NCBI RefSeq assembly: GCF_000524195.1 | Contig: NW_020170442.1 | Location: 415,460-479,459, forward strand | Length of the DNA stretch: 64,000 nucleotides | Direction of reading: 5' to 3' | Source of the DNA: Echinococcus granulosus | Lineage: Eukaryota; Platyhelminthes; Cestoda; Cyclophyllidea; Taeniidae | Part shown: piece after piece, positions 1 through 12,400 of the stretch | Layout: each line of letters opens with the position of its first letter | Numbering within the stretch: the stretch's first letter is position 1 | Program-made: the position numbers and the translations under genes | The notes under the pieces: model-generated | Databases searched by the model: none | What the model saw: the letters and a program-made list of their open reading frames with translations, nothing else | Told to the model about the DNA's origin: nothing

Positions 1-21
1 TAAACCTTAAGAGAGTACAGA

Positions 22-65
22 GCGAGATAGCCTGATCTTCTGGTGATAAGGCGCCACTTTTAATG
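22..65 (+). repeat. Possible relic of the short LTR (5' part)
   Basis: A short stretch (TTCTGGTGA, a 2-3 base insertion, then GGCGCCACTTTT) matches the 5' portion of the LTR copies at 2463, 30273 and 31721. The match is too short to exclude chance, but the GGCGCCACTTTT block at the same spacing from TTCTGGTGA suggests an old fragment. Confidence 0.3.
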
Positions 66-1689
66 CACTCAAATGTCTTCTTAATGAAGGAAACCATGGA
101 GGCCAACTGAAAGTCCCTGCTCACTAGAGCCGACAACAAGGCGCTCAGATTCGAGGAATTCCACCTGATTTTTGTTGATGTAAAGGTTTTTTAGCACCCG
201 ATCAAGGGAAATGTCAATTACAATGTAGAACATACAGACTCGCACAGAGCCTATCACTGATTGAAGTGCTGACGCCTTTTGATTCTTCCAACTTGCTCAT
301 TAGAGAGACGAGAACCTCAAAGATACTAGAAGAATGAACAACAGAATGAGAACTGAATTTCTGTACATTTGCTTTTCTATGCACTCCTCATGAATATACT
401 GAATTATGTGATGTGCCAATCTTTCACGTTTCCAAGTCTCCATCAGGTCTATCTATAGAGCAAGGTAAATGTTGGGCAATTAGAATTACGCATTGCAAAA
501 GAAAGGCAATGACGGACTCGCGATACTCCATAGTGATGGCGTTTTTCCAGAGGCAGCAAACGATATCCTCACATACTTCCAGCATTTCCTCACTCTTGGT
601 AAGTTCTAAATAATAAATAGCTGAAGTGTGCAAATACCGCAAAAAATCCTCTCAAGACCTGCCAGTTGTTCTAGGTTGAATTCCGTGGTCAACATCCGTT
701 GAAGAAAGTTCTGAAGCTAAAATACATGTAGTTTCTAGTTATTTGAATCTGCAACAAAATGAAAAAGGCTCTAGTATTCATCCACAAAACTATTACAAGA
801 TAGGGCAGCACGATCATGAGCTTCCCACTTAGAAACAGAAAAGTTGAAAATTCCTAAAACTGGAAAATTCCTAATGCCAAACCAAAGAATTCTGATCTTA
901 TGCCACAATATTCCGGCATTTCCATACCAACTAGATTTAACGAGTAGTATCTAAACCCACTCTAAATTACTACCAACTATTTCCACTAAGATAAATTCAA
1001 TAAAGCCAACTAGAACACATTAGCACAAATCAATATCCACAAGTTGAAAGTGCTTTTGAGTACCGAAACTTGTGTTTGATTTCCCAACTGCAAAAAGAAA
1101 TCCTTGAAGTCGCTCTTCACAGCGTTCCATTCCGACGCCATTTCACACGACAATATAAGCCGCGCTTTCGAAGCAGTGAGGAGATAGTGATCAGGTAAAA
1201 CATAAATTTCACATAATAATTTAACTGAGCAACCCAACAAGTTGACCAATTAAACTTTGCCGACGCAAATAGTAAAAGACTTTTATTCATGAAATTCGAC
1301 TTTCTGTGAGATTGTGTTAGTTCCAAATCTGACACTAATCGCAGTATGGCTCCAACAAGGTAGAATAAATGTAAAAGTTGCTAAAGAACCGTGCAGTTGC
1401 CGCTCTAAGCCATAACATCTTAAAAGTAGTAGCACAATTTTTCCTCTGTTTGTTATTGAAGTGAATTCGATTAAGTGAAGCGTCACTGGCAGGATTATGT
1501 TTAGCGATTTCATGGCCTTTAAATATGTAGACACTCCGATTTTGCAGGAAGAAGGCCGGTAAATGTTTGCAGACGTGCAGCACTCCAAGCAATTCCTGAG
1601 GCCGTAAGAGGTCATATCAGTATAGAAGATGCGTGAAGAAGAGCTGAGGTTACTGACATGGCCTGGAGACCATGAGTATAATAAGCGGG

Positions 1690-1960
1690 GATTTAAGTGT
1701 GGAGCGAGACTCCTCGGTCTCCGCTTCCCGATCCCTAGCGTTCCTAGGCAAGCCCGGTTGATTTACTTTGGACATCTTTATTAAAGACGACAAGATGTAC
1801 AGGGAAAATACAATATTCAAGAAGGAGGGGAGCCGCAGTCGCTAGGTAAGGGAGAGGGCGATCCAGTTACCAGGTTCGAATTTTCTGCTTCCCTCCTCCC
1901 TGAAAGGCACATTAAAACAACATAAGTATTACATTAAGTGCCGCGTAATCAAGCACGGTT
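1690..1960 (+). repeat. Dispersed repeat B, copy 1 (diverged)
   Basis: Shares ordered blocks with 31030-31262: GCGAGACT, a TTGATTTA/ATTTGGACAT-like block, AAAA(T)ACAATAT, and CTGAAAGGCACATTAAAACA near the end. The two copies are strongly diverged. Class unknown: there is no coding sequence and no clear terminal repeats. A GGTTCGAAT near 1873 resembles a tRNA B box, but it is not shared by the second copy. Confidence 0.5.
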
Positions 1961-2187
1961 TTGTACAACCCATTAGAGCACTACCGGTTATCAAAGCTTA
2001 GGGTATGATTGGATCTGTTTACCTCCTTGGGGATTAGTGACGCTAGATCAGCCACGAGGCCGTCGCAAACTTTTCGCTTTTCGTTAAAAGGCATTTCGTA
2101 TTTTAGAACACGCAATTTGCGGTACAGCCTTTTGGTCATTGCATTAGTCTCCTAATCCTTTTTATACCTTAAGAATATACGCTTCTT

Positions 2188-2235
2188 TATCGTATTCTGT
2201 TTTGTTATGACTTCAGGGAAGGCTCGGAGTGCTGC
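2188..2235 (+). repeat. Old relic of the short LTR (3' part)
   Basis: The segment ending CTTCAGGGAAGGCTCGGAGT then GCTGCA resembles the 3' end of the LTR family (CTTCAGGGAGTCTCGGGACG, then CTACA) in the same orientation as the intact copy 230 bp downstream. It is diverged and lacks the 5' portion. Confidence 0.4.
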
Positions 2236-2462
2236 AAAATATTTTAACGAGTAGTTTCTTAGCGAAATTCTTGATCCCATTTTCATCACTGTCAATTTTA
2301 GGCAGATGTATCAACTATGCCCCGAGAACGCCTTTAGAAACGCAGGTGCCTTTTCCATCCCAGTCTAATCAAGGAATGTTTACTTAGCATGGAGTAGCAG
2401 CTTAAATTGAGATCACGACAAAACACACTTTGGATATGAGATACGATAGATTCTGTGAAAAT

Positions 2463-2645
2463 TGTAATACGATAGTGGTTTATCCCTCGGTTCTGGTGAG
2501 GCGCCACTAGCCCCCTTGTACCTCGCTGGGTGGGCTGGTCTTTTGGGCCATGCCAATAGCCCAGACACCTTCTCCGTGCTAAATATATATATTCTGCACG
2601 AGTATTGTGTCTTCTTTCGTCTTCAGGGAGTCTCGGGACGCTACA
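2463..2645 (+). mobile_element. Solo LTR of a short LTR retroelement
   Basis: A 183-bp element beginning TGTAATACGATAGTGG and ending GGGACGCTACA, with TGTA...TACA termini. It is flanked on both sides by AAAT (2459-2462 and 2646-2649), a 4-bp target-site duplication, so it is an insertion reduced to a solo LTR. It lacks about 14 bp (after GGCGCCACT) found in the copies at 30.3 and 31.7 kb. It lies beyond the KSR 3' end. Confidence 0.85.
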
Positions 2646-3423
2646 AAATCCCTACTTGAGCAAGTAGAATTTGCTTAGCGTCCTGGTTGTTTTTATAAGA
2701 AAAATATAAAGATATTTCACTAAAAAAGTGGCACATGATTAAGGAAGTACTCATTACGGCTAAACCACAAAAGTAAATTTCCGAAGGTGGTCTCCTGCTC
2801 TGCCTTCAGTTGTTAACTTTGAACCCCCCAGCCACTTTTACTCGACTTTCCCAAATGAAGCGCAAACTCTGGGCTTGGTGAAATTCGTAACTATCCCCTA
2901 CTTTGCACATCCCATTCACTCCTAAAAAGGGCAGAACCCAGATCGTCACAAAACTCGTCAATCTTAAATACAACCTGCCCAACCAACGTCCTTCCTGGCT
3001 ATGTTACGATGCCATGATAACCCACATCACCAGTTACTCTGCTTATTTTTGACTTTCCAACATTCTTAAAGCTAGGTTTACGCTGGGAAGCACGTGGACA
3101 CATTACCTACTCCCATGGCGTCTGGTCATCTAAAAGGTGTGCCACTAAAGAGGACCGAGTATGACTAGACTAGCCTTGCTTGATATCCAGCTCCCAATCG
3201 GGTACATGAAGGTATCCGAAATCGCAGAAACTAAAAGCGAGTATCATCCAAGCACGGAAACTCGTAGTCCAGTTTGGTGAAAGATCAGAACGGAGGATGT
3301 ACACGTTGATTACAAATTACCATGAAAATGAGCACGAGGACACACATGTTGTGGTGTCGGAGGCGGGGCTGCAAGAAAACAGATAGACACACAGGCAGCA
3401 AATAAGTGAAAGCGGGGTATGTA

Positions 3424-6400
3424 TCAGGGGACTAAAAGGAGGGGCAGGAGGAGGCGGTTTCCTGAGATTCGTGCTCCATTGCCCCCTCCCCTGGCGCCAC
3501 CACCGTCTCCCACAATGGAAGTGGTGGCGTTGGCGGCGTTGGATGACGCGGAAGCAGCAGCGGAAGAAACAGTGGCAAAGGCAGAGTGCGGTTTCGAAGG
3601 GTAGGAGGGACTGCGGTGCAGTTTCGGCAAGCGGTCCAGCTGCTTCACCAGCGCAGTGAACTCCGGTCGGTCCTGTGGGTGATAGGACCAACACTGACGC
3701 ATTACCTCCTACAAGGGATGTCATGGAATAACCAATAGAGGAGAGTGAATAAGGGCGTTTAATTTAATACGCATGACAGTCAGATCGGAGATATTATGGG
3801 GACGTAAGCGTGTGAGTCAAGCGGCAGCTCGAGAGCACATGCACGCTGGCCGTGAACGACGGCAAGGCAACCAATCGCGACGCTCGAGACGAGTAACTGG
3901 AGAGGAGGTAGTCACACATAGGTAGCAACTGACAAGCTGACAAGCAGAGCATCAATTTTGATGGCTTGGTCTTCTCGAACAGGATCAGGCCTACAACCCT
4001 TGGAGGAAATCACAAAACTAAGATACTTGATAGCTAATAAAGTTCAATCTTGCTGATATCCACTTAAAAGTGCCTGCACCAAGAGTTAAAAGAACTATTA
4101 ACGATTGATGATGACTGATAAGCCTGGATCAAAGGTCCATCTAAAAGTTAGGATTGTTACAAAGAGAGATAAAAGGGATCTACTCAAGAAATCGAGTTGC
4201 AGGAGTACAGATTTCAAGTCCAAATCAAGAAATTCACTGTCAGAACAGTAATGATTAAGTACCATGATTCGACTTAACAAGCGAAGACAAGATCCAGATG
4301 ATGTCGCACCCATTAAAAGGATGTTATGCGAATAATGCTACAAAGTTACGCTCGCTCCTTGGACTAGTCAGCCATTATAACACATTCGAGGTCCATTAAA
4401 CCAGCCTCTGACCAAAGACGTAAAGTAGACGTCGAATGCTGAATGTCAGCAAGCGTTTGAAAAGGTGAAAGAGGTTCTCGCCTGTGACCTATTTCTCAAC
4501 CTTGCCACTTTCGGTGTCATTTGGCGTGCCCAGCTATGGTACTGGTGCCATCACATTCCATACCCAACTGGATGGATCACAGTAGACCATTGTAGATACC
4601 GCTATGGCTCTACCTTGTACCCACGCAAAGACATTCCACGAAACAACAGTCCACTCTTGGCTGTTTATAAGCTTTTGCTGCACATTTTCGTATTGAAAAG
4701 CCATTGGTGAGTAATTACGTGCATTGGACAGAGGTGAAACTAAACTGAAGGATTATTGCTGACTGTTCATAGTTCATTCCGGCTGCAAAGAGCCCGGCCA
4801 AATGTCCACCGTACTAATAACCAACATTAGACGGTCCGTGAAAGCAGCTGCATTTCGATTTCACTATCATACTTAAAACAAATTTTCCTGGTGGTCGTAG
4901 ATGTTTTAACCAAGTGGCCAATGAACTTTAAAAAATAACCCCAGAGCCTGCAACATCCAAGTTAAAGCCCCTGCTTGGTCAATTGCGGATACCACAGACG
5001 ATTTTCACGCAAAACAGACACACAATTTACCACAGCTTATTTCAAGAATTTTCGCAAACGGATGACTGTTGAATAGCCTGGGTCATCACTGTACCATCCA
5101 CAGTCAAATGGCTGAATTAAGAGATTTGTCAATACTTGCAAGATACCCTTAATGACGACACTTGAAGAGAGACAGACCCAAGAGACTACTGACAAGCTAT
5201 TGGACGGCACCAGATTCGAATGTTTCAGAAGAAAAAACCCTTTTGAAGAGATCTCCTATCCCAGAAAGCTGGCCGCGATCGCCGCAACATCCAAGCATTG
5301 CGCGGTATCACACACAAAATAGATGGCTGGATGAGAACCCTTAAACCTGGAAATGCAGTACTGATCAGAGAGTACGTCAGGGAACGCTGGGAGACCAGAT
5401 GCAATTGTGCGCCAGTGTGGAATGATTCTGTACGACAAGGAACTTTGAAGTGTTTACCCAATTTCAGCACACCGGTAAAATGGGAAAGGGTAAGCAATTC
5501 TGTAACAAGCAATGAAAAGCTAGGATCCAGCCGATGGATGTGCTATTTGATAGTTTAAATCCACCACAGGGAATGTGATACCACAACAATGCGCTACGCA
5601 ATGAATGCCGGATGTCCAAAGAGGACGGAAGGAATACAATCCAATACGGCCTCTTTGGGTCAACTCGAAGTTCCAAGCAGAAGATACCCTTTCAAGAGGT
5701 ATTAGGACGAAGTGGCTGCGCGAGCACACACGTGCAATGGGCGTGACCAACGCTCAAGGCAGACATTCGAGACGCTCCAGACCAGCGGACGGCCAAACAG
5801 TCGCATGGGCGAGCAGCAATCCTTAAATGAATCAGACCCAGCTGGTCATATGTGGCCACACACAACCCAACATGAGTCTGTTTTTCCAAGGGTGTTTTCC
5901 TCGACAAGTAAGGTACCATTTTTTGGAGCTCGATCTGTTCTATCAGAATCGGGTTTCTTGGAGTACAAAACAGTGTACTAGACTTACTGAACACGCTCAT
6001 TGCGCACTTTAACTTAAGTTCAAGGAGAAGGAAATATTCCATCAACAAGTTTTCCTATAAACCTCCTTACTTTCTACTGACTTATAACCAATTCTCTAAG
6101 TATTTCAGTATCACTTAAGTTTTATGCCGATTCAAATATTCCTGAGAAAACCTTATTCCATTATCATTCTCATAACATTGTAACTTAAGTAGACCCACAT
6201 TAGTGGGCACATTACAAAAATAGCCGCTTATTTTGCCTCAAATACTTAACGTTACTTACGGCGGGGATTCAAATATACTGCATTCCTTTAATCAAACTAA
6301 AATGCTACTGAAATCTGCAATAGCAGATAAACACCTGCACCAAATATTGTTGCTATTGTAATTCATGCACAGTCACCATACCATTTGATACACGTTTATT

Positions 6401-9400
6401 CGTCTTAAATAGTAAATTTAAAGGAAAGAAAGAACTCTAGCTCACTTTAAAGTCCCGGGGACACTGCAACTTGAAAGAAGGCTTTATTCCAGTGCCTACG
6501 AGGTAGACCAACGTCTCCGTCGGTAGTCCACGGAAGGGATACTCACAGGTGAGCAGTTCGTACCACACCGTTCTGCCGAGAGAGAAAAACAGTAGAAATG
6601 CTTCAATAGCTAAAAATACTTAGATCAAAGGGTTAGGGAAATGAGCTCAAAATCATATGGTGGTCAACACATCATGGGATCCTCACTGCTCCGAGGAAGC
6701 CCATATTCAATGAAATAACAATTCAAAATTTTAAGACTTGATTTCCAAAACAGTTTTTGCAAGATTGTAGAATAATGATTAATTACGGTTGTTTCTGGGG
6801 AAAGAAATGTACGTGACCAGTGTTTTAGAAAAAAAAAAACTCAGATATGTCAAAAGGCAAAGGATTACCGAGTTTCCCTCCTTGTACAGAAAAGTTAGGA
6901 ATAGGTGCAAAAACGCTAATTACTCACACCTCTGTGCAATTTATATTTGATTAACTATCCTCACTACTAGTGTTGCACCAATAAACGAAAAAAAAATGTT
7001 CTACCATTCTGTATTCCTCATTAGCTCGATCGTCACTAGCCCATAAAATGAACTAGCATGAATTGTCGAGACTATTTAAACCAGAAACTCAGCAAAATAA
7101 ATACAACAGTAAGTGGAAAGAGGACTTATAGACGAATGGAGACACGAGCAACTCACCCGAAAGCAAAGATATCGCTCTCTGGTGTAAAGGGCAATTCGTT
7201 GGCCGGATTACCGATGCTCAGAGCACGCATGATCTCAGGAGCCACGTAACACAGCCAGTTAGGCGGGATGTGCACGTAGTTTCCGCATCTGGAAGGAAGA
7301 GAAAGAATGATGAGGAGAGTAATTCCCGGGCTTCTGGCGGCAACAGCAGCAGCACCACGACGCACTTTGCGAGTTTACAGAAGTTAACAAAATTAAAGAG
7401 GGCAAAATCAGCGATCACGGCCTTGTAGTTGGTCTCAATGAAGATGTTGCGCGTCTTGAGGTCTCGGTGCACTATCTGCCGCGCGTGGAGGTAGCCCATG
7501 CCTTTGGCAATTTGGCTGGCGATGGAGATGATGCGGTTAGCGCTGAGGCTGTGCTTTCGCATGTGCAGTAAGTAGTGAAGGCTTTCGCCCTACACAAAAG
7601 CACAATACCCTACAGTTATCACACTACAAGGCGGCATCGCAAAGAATTTTAGTCTTTGAGCAGTTTGTAGAAAGGCCACTTATCATTTTCAGCAGCAGTG
7701 ACTTTCCACACTTGATTGGCAGCAATTAACAAAATACTAAAAATGAAAAACCTAGAGGTGATATTGCTCATTCTCGTTCTGCCGTTGGTCGAATTCATAG
7801 AATTTTCGCAAAACGTCAATCTCTAGGCTAAGTTTAATTAATTTCAATTAATCAAAATTATTAGGGGGTTGAAAATTTGAAAACAAGCATTTTAATTTCG
7901 ACATGAAAATAAATCACCTAATCAGAACCCGGCAATTAGAAGATAAAATGCACCGACAAGCATGATATAACATCTTTTGTGGAATGTCAATTTGACTATG
8001 ACGCCCAAAGAGCTTATTTTACATTCAAAGGGAGTGCGCCTCATTAGTAAAACTGCAGTAAAAATGTACCTAAACCCAACAATTGACTCAATACTAACTA
8101 CTTTCAGCTGTAGTTTACAAATAATGATGAGAAATTCGGTCAAAAGTTGATTTAGTGGAATAGACGTCACAATTTATCTAGACGTGCACGAAAATTAATA
8201 AATGCAACGCAGGCTTCGCTACCACATTCGATTAACTGAAAGTCAACTATAACTTGCTGAATCGCAGCATAATATTAAAATCCGAAATTTGAATGTTATT
8301 CGTTTATTTAATGTTAGATTCGTTTATATATCAACTACGCAGAATAACTCAAACCGAACAAGCTGCGCACAAGGTAAACACCTTTGTAAATTTAGTTGTA
8401 TTCAAGTTGGGAAGTTGACATCACTCATTAGATCATGTTTCATGAGGGTTACTTTTAAAGGCAAAATATCATTCTTTAGGAATCTAGTTCTTACACAAAT
8501 TATTTGGCATCAAAAACAAAGGAATATGCATTAGAAGCGATCCGTGTAAAATAAATCCTCTATAAGAACTAAAGATTATATAATTTATACATTAAGGGTA
8601 CTAGCTTGGATTTAACCGAATGCTAACATGAAAACAATATAAATTACTAGGAAACAGTGAGTAGAAGGCAAGTAAAAGCGGTCCTATGTTGTTGAACTGC
8701 GTTAGTAGTAGTCAGCGCGTACCTTGCTGAGCTGAGTGACGATAGCAAGGTCAGGGGGTTTGGTGCAGGCACCCATGAACAGAACAAGGTTTTCATGGCG
8801 CAGTTTGGGCAGTGTGGCCACCTCGCGTTTAAAGAAGTTGAGGAAGTTGACGCCGTTGTCATCGTTGTCGTCCAGAATATCAATCTTCTTCACTGCCACC
8901 TCGCCATGCCACTGGCCCCGGTACACCGTCCCTATTACCCCACGACCGATCATCTCACCTAACTGCAGACTCTGGAATGGTATGTTCCACTCCTTCAGGG
9001 TCACTGACATCTGAAAGGTGACAAACACTGCCAATATCCTGCTTGCTTTTCTTCTGGGTCAAAAGAGCCGATTTTGCTGGCAAGTACGAGCTACTGTATA
9101 CGACGAAAGTTTCCAATCGCTCGAGGTAACGCCCAAAAACTCCGACTTTATAGAAATCCACAAAAAATGCTTCAATGGTTTCGCTTCAAAACAAAAGCAA
9201 CAAATATTTGCCATGCCCGAAAAAGGATACATTATAAGGAATCGACGTTTCGGTCATCTATGCTGCGGATTTAAACATGGGGAACGAAGAATGACGGTTT
9301 CTGAGAAAAATCTTCCAAAGTATCAACGTATTCAGCTTATGAAAAGACGACCATGACTTTTTTATTTGGAGCGCAGCAACCAAACCCATTTGCGTCCATG

Positions 9401-12400
9401 TCATTTTACGGTTACACATATCCATTTTGATTTCATTAGGGATGAAGAAAGCCACGTACGCAGCTAATTTTCCTTCCCCATGAAAATAAATGTCACGCCA
9501 GTTATGAAGATGAAAAATCTTGTTTACGTTGAGTTCCAGGATCAGTTTCCCAAAAGGCCAAGGAATCGAGACAAATGGGGCGGACTTTGATGGGATTTGT
9601 AGGTATTCCGTGAATACCTTGTAATTGCTTGCATTTCAAGATCTCTAAGGTTGAGAAATGGTGGGTGTTCCACCATTTATTGGCTGCAAGAATATCAACG
9701 CCTCTGCTAGGCTTTTACGATAATTTTATTGTTTATTTGATGAGCACTTCGGGGCAGTTTCCAGAAGATTTGTTACTATGAGATCTATTCTGAGATTTCA
9801 AATATCGACAGAGTCAGTGTTAACGTGAATTTGTTTGGGGTAAGATTTTTTTTGCATTGTAGCTAAAGCACCTAGAGCACCGCTCTTGAAGTTGTTACAA
9901 CACCACTGGTCGTGCATTGTTTTTACGTTGGTCATCGCTAATTTGATCGTCAGCTTTTTGCCTGAAAACAACTACCAGCAGTAATCTTATGCTAAAAGCA
10001 CTCTTATGCGGTAAGCAACTAGTATGACCCAAAGACCATCAAAAGGCATGCCAGTTTAAAAAGGCAATGACAAACATACGCTGTTGTTCCGAGTGAAGGG
10101 GGGGTTATCATCTTGACTTTCAATGGATTCCAATCGAGAAAGTCGGTCCTGAGAGCGTAAAAAGCTAGTAATTAGATCAGTTCTATCACCAAACAATATT
10201 CTCAATCGTCGTCCCAAAAAAGCCAACCTAGTTAAAATACTGGACGCTATCCAGTAGCAGCACCTTTAGGAATCCAAAAGTAAATAACTCCTACTAATTT
10301 ATATCCGTGTTACTGTTAAAGCTCGAAGCTAAGAGGACTTGCCTCAACCACAGTCCGAGAGCTTTCACAGGTGGAGAGTGACCTGGAAACCAAAAGCAGA
10401 TCATGAACACCAAAAAGGAATGTTCGAGCAAAATTGTACCAAAATAATGAAAAATTCCTTACTGTGAAGGCGCTTGGAGTTCTGTTAAGCTAGTTTGATT
10501 GCCTGAAAATGAAAAGAAGATTATATAACTTGCCACTACTGAAATACTCCTTCCTTACTCATCTCATTAAACCGTAAACCTCAAAACTAGCAAATTACTC
10601 GACTATTAGCAATAATATTGCCTCTGTAGGCCACCGCAGCCCATGATTATTACAACATTTAAGGCTTTCAATGTGGCCCTTTAACCTGTCATGGTTTTAC
10701 ACCAAAGTTTGGTGAAACCGAAGCAGAGGTCACAATATTACCATCTGAATATTAGTACTGGTGATCAAATCAACCAAGGACTTTAGGTTTTACAGGCCTG
10801 TACGGAAACGCTACCGCGGTGGTACTTCATGAATGAGTGACAAGTCTGCCCTATTAAAAATAGCTGGTACACATGCTAAGGGTCTTTCTAACACCCTTTA
10901 TGGTGGGCGACGGTGATAGTGTGTGTACGCAACAGGGTACTGATGTAGACTCTAATAAGCAAAACTCGTGCAAAAGGCTTCAAGAACCGGATGGTGATGA
11001 CAGAGCGCCTAGCCGCAGGACGCTTTTATGGTTCAAGCGTTTCAAGAAGGGTCGCAGGTTTGGCAGAGACGCTCTCGGCTGTGGTAGTTGTCAGCCCACA
11101 GCACAGTTATCATTCTTAAAAACATCCACTGCATGAAACGGCTGACTGCGCCTCACTAACGCGCAGCCTATCGAGTAGTTTCCATCCACTGCAATTGCTC
11201 CTTTTACAAACTCCAAAGTTTCTGTTTCATTCGAACCCCTCTTGTAAATGGGAATCCTGTTCAACACCCCGGAATCTACAATTGAAGACTTTTGGGAATC
11301 AATCAGTAAGTGAGGTGACCCACCTTGAAAGTCTTCTAGTAACGGATCATTGGGAGGTGCAGCATGAGCGTGGTCAATAGAGGAGAGGTGAGAGAGGTTG
11401 AAGGGGTTCCCGTTATTTTGCAGGTACTTTCCACCTACGAGGTCCACCTGGAACGGCGACCCAGGTGTGGAACAGCTGTTGCAGGAGGATGCGCTGTTCG
11501 AACAATCGGAACTCTGTCAAGATTTCGAAAGATTAACTTTGTGACACAGAATAACAATAGGTTTCCATCTTTTTGGCTTATGCAACACCGGATTATTACA
11601 CAGATGATATAAAGAACGGTGCTGTATTGCAGTTAAGAATGATTTAACAGCGAAAGGCAGCATTTGAGAAGACATTATGTCCTTTAAGATATAAAATCTA
11701 AAATTAAATGAAATTTTACGTCCTATTATCAAATGACTTCCTTTCTAACAGAATTTGCTAGTTAAAGTAGTCTTGATAAATTTGGAATTGAAATGAAGCT
11801 ACACATCCAGATATGCAGAGGACCCTGGACTCAAGGAATTATCCGCGATTAATACTCAATGAAACGGTCCTTTAAAAAGAGGCACACACAAAAATGCAAC
11901 ATCTTAAGATTTCGAAAATGTACGTTCATGCCGGAAACTTTTAACCTCTGAGTTTTCTATGAAGAGTATTAGGTGTCAGAATACATATTAATGTGCGGTT
12001 TAGAAAGCAGGCCGGAGATACCAAGTGTGTGGACAACTCCTGGAAAACAACAAGGATTGCACAAAGTCGGAGGTAATCGCAGTGAACAAGTTATGTAGAG
12101 ACACCCACTAGGACGCGGAAAAATTTGGGATAAAGGGTTGTTCTGGTGTCTATGCTATCACACTGTTGCGCCAACAAGTGCCAAATCAAGGGAAATAATC
12201 ATAAACTTTGCCTCGAAGTTACGTATGATAAGGGATGAAGACTGTACCAAAGGTATTCCATTCATCAGTTATGAAATGAATAGGTTCAAAATCGACTCAA
12301 AGCAATGTAATAACACATAATTTTAAATTATGTAGGGGTTAGAGCACCATGCTGATCATACCTCAACTGCCAACGAAGGACAGCCATCAACCTAAAATGC

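Larger units (their letters stand above)
66..3423. other. 3' flank of KSR, no gene seen
   Basis: Apart from the LTR copies and repeat B listed separately, this AT-rich stretch holds only short chance frames. The KSR 3' UTR must begin at 3423 and run leftward. I found no clear AATAAA for it on the minus strand within the first few hundred bases. Confidence 0.5.

Noticed and set aside
1860..1885. tRNA-like B box (GGTTCGAAT) in repeat B
   Set aside because: No matching A box at the right distance and no cloverleaf; the second copy of the repeat lacks it.
3317..3724. 135-codon minus frame over the KSR terminal exon
   Set aside because: It is in another frame from the kinase subdomain XI sequence (CWSYHPQDRPEF) and is low-complexity, so it is a shadow.
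8723..9010. Identification of the kinase as RAF rather than KSR
   Set aside because: The upstream exons carry the CA1-like region and RSKSHES signature, DFG is altered, and no Ras-binding domain is found.
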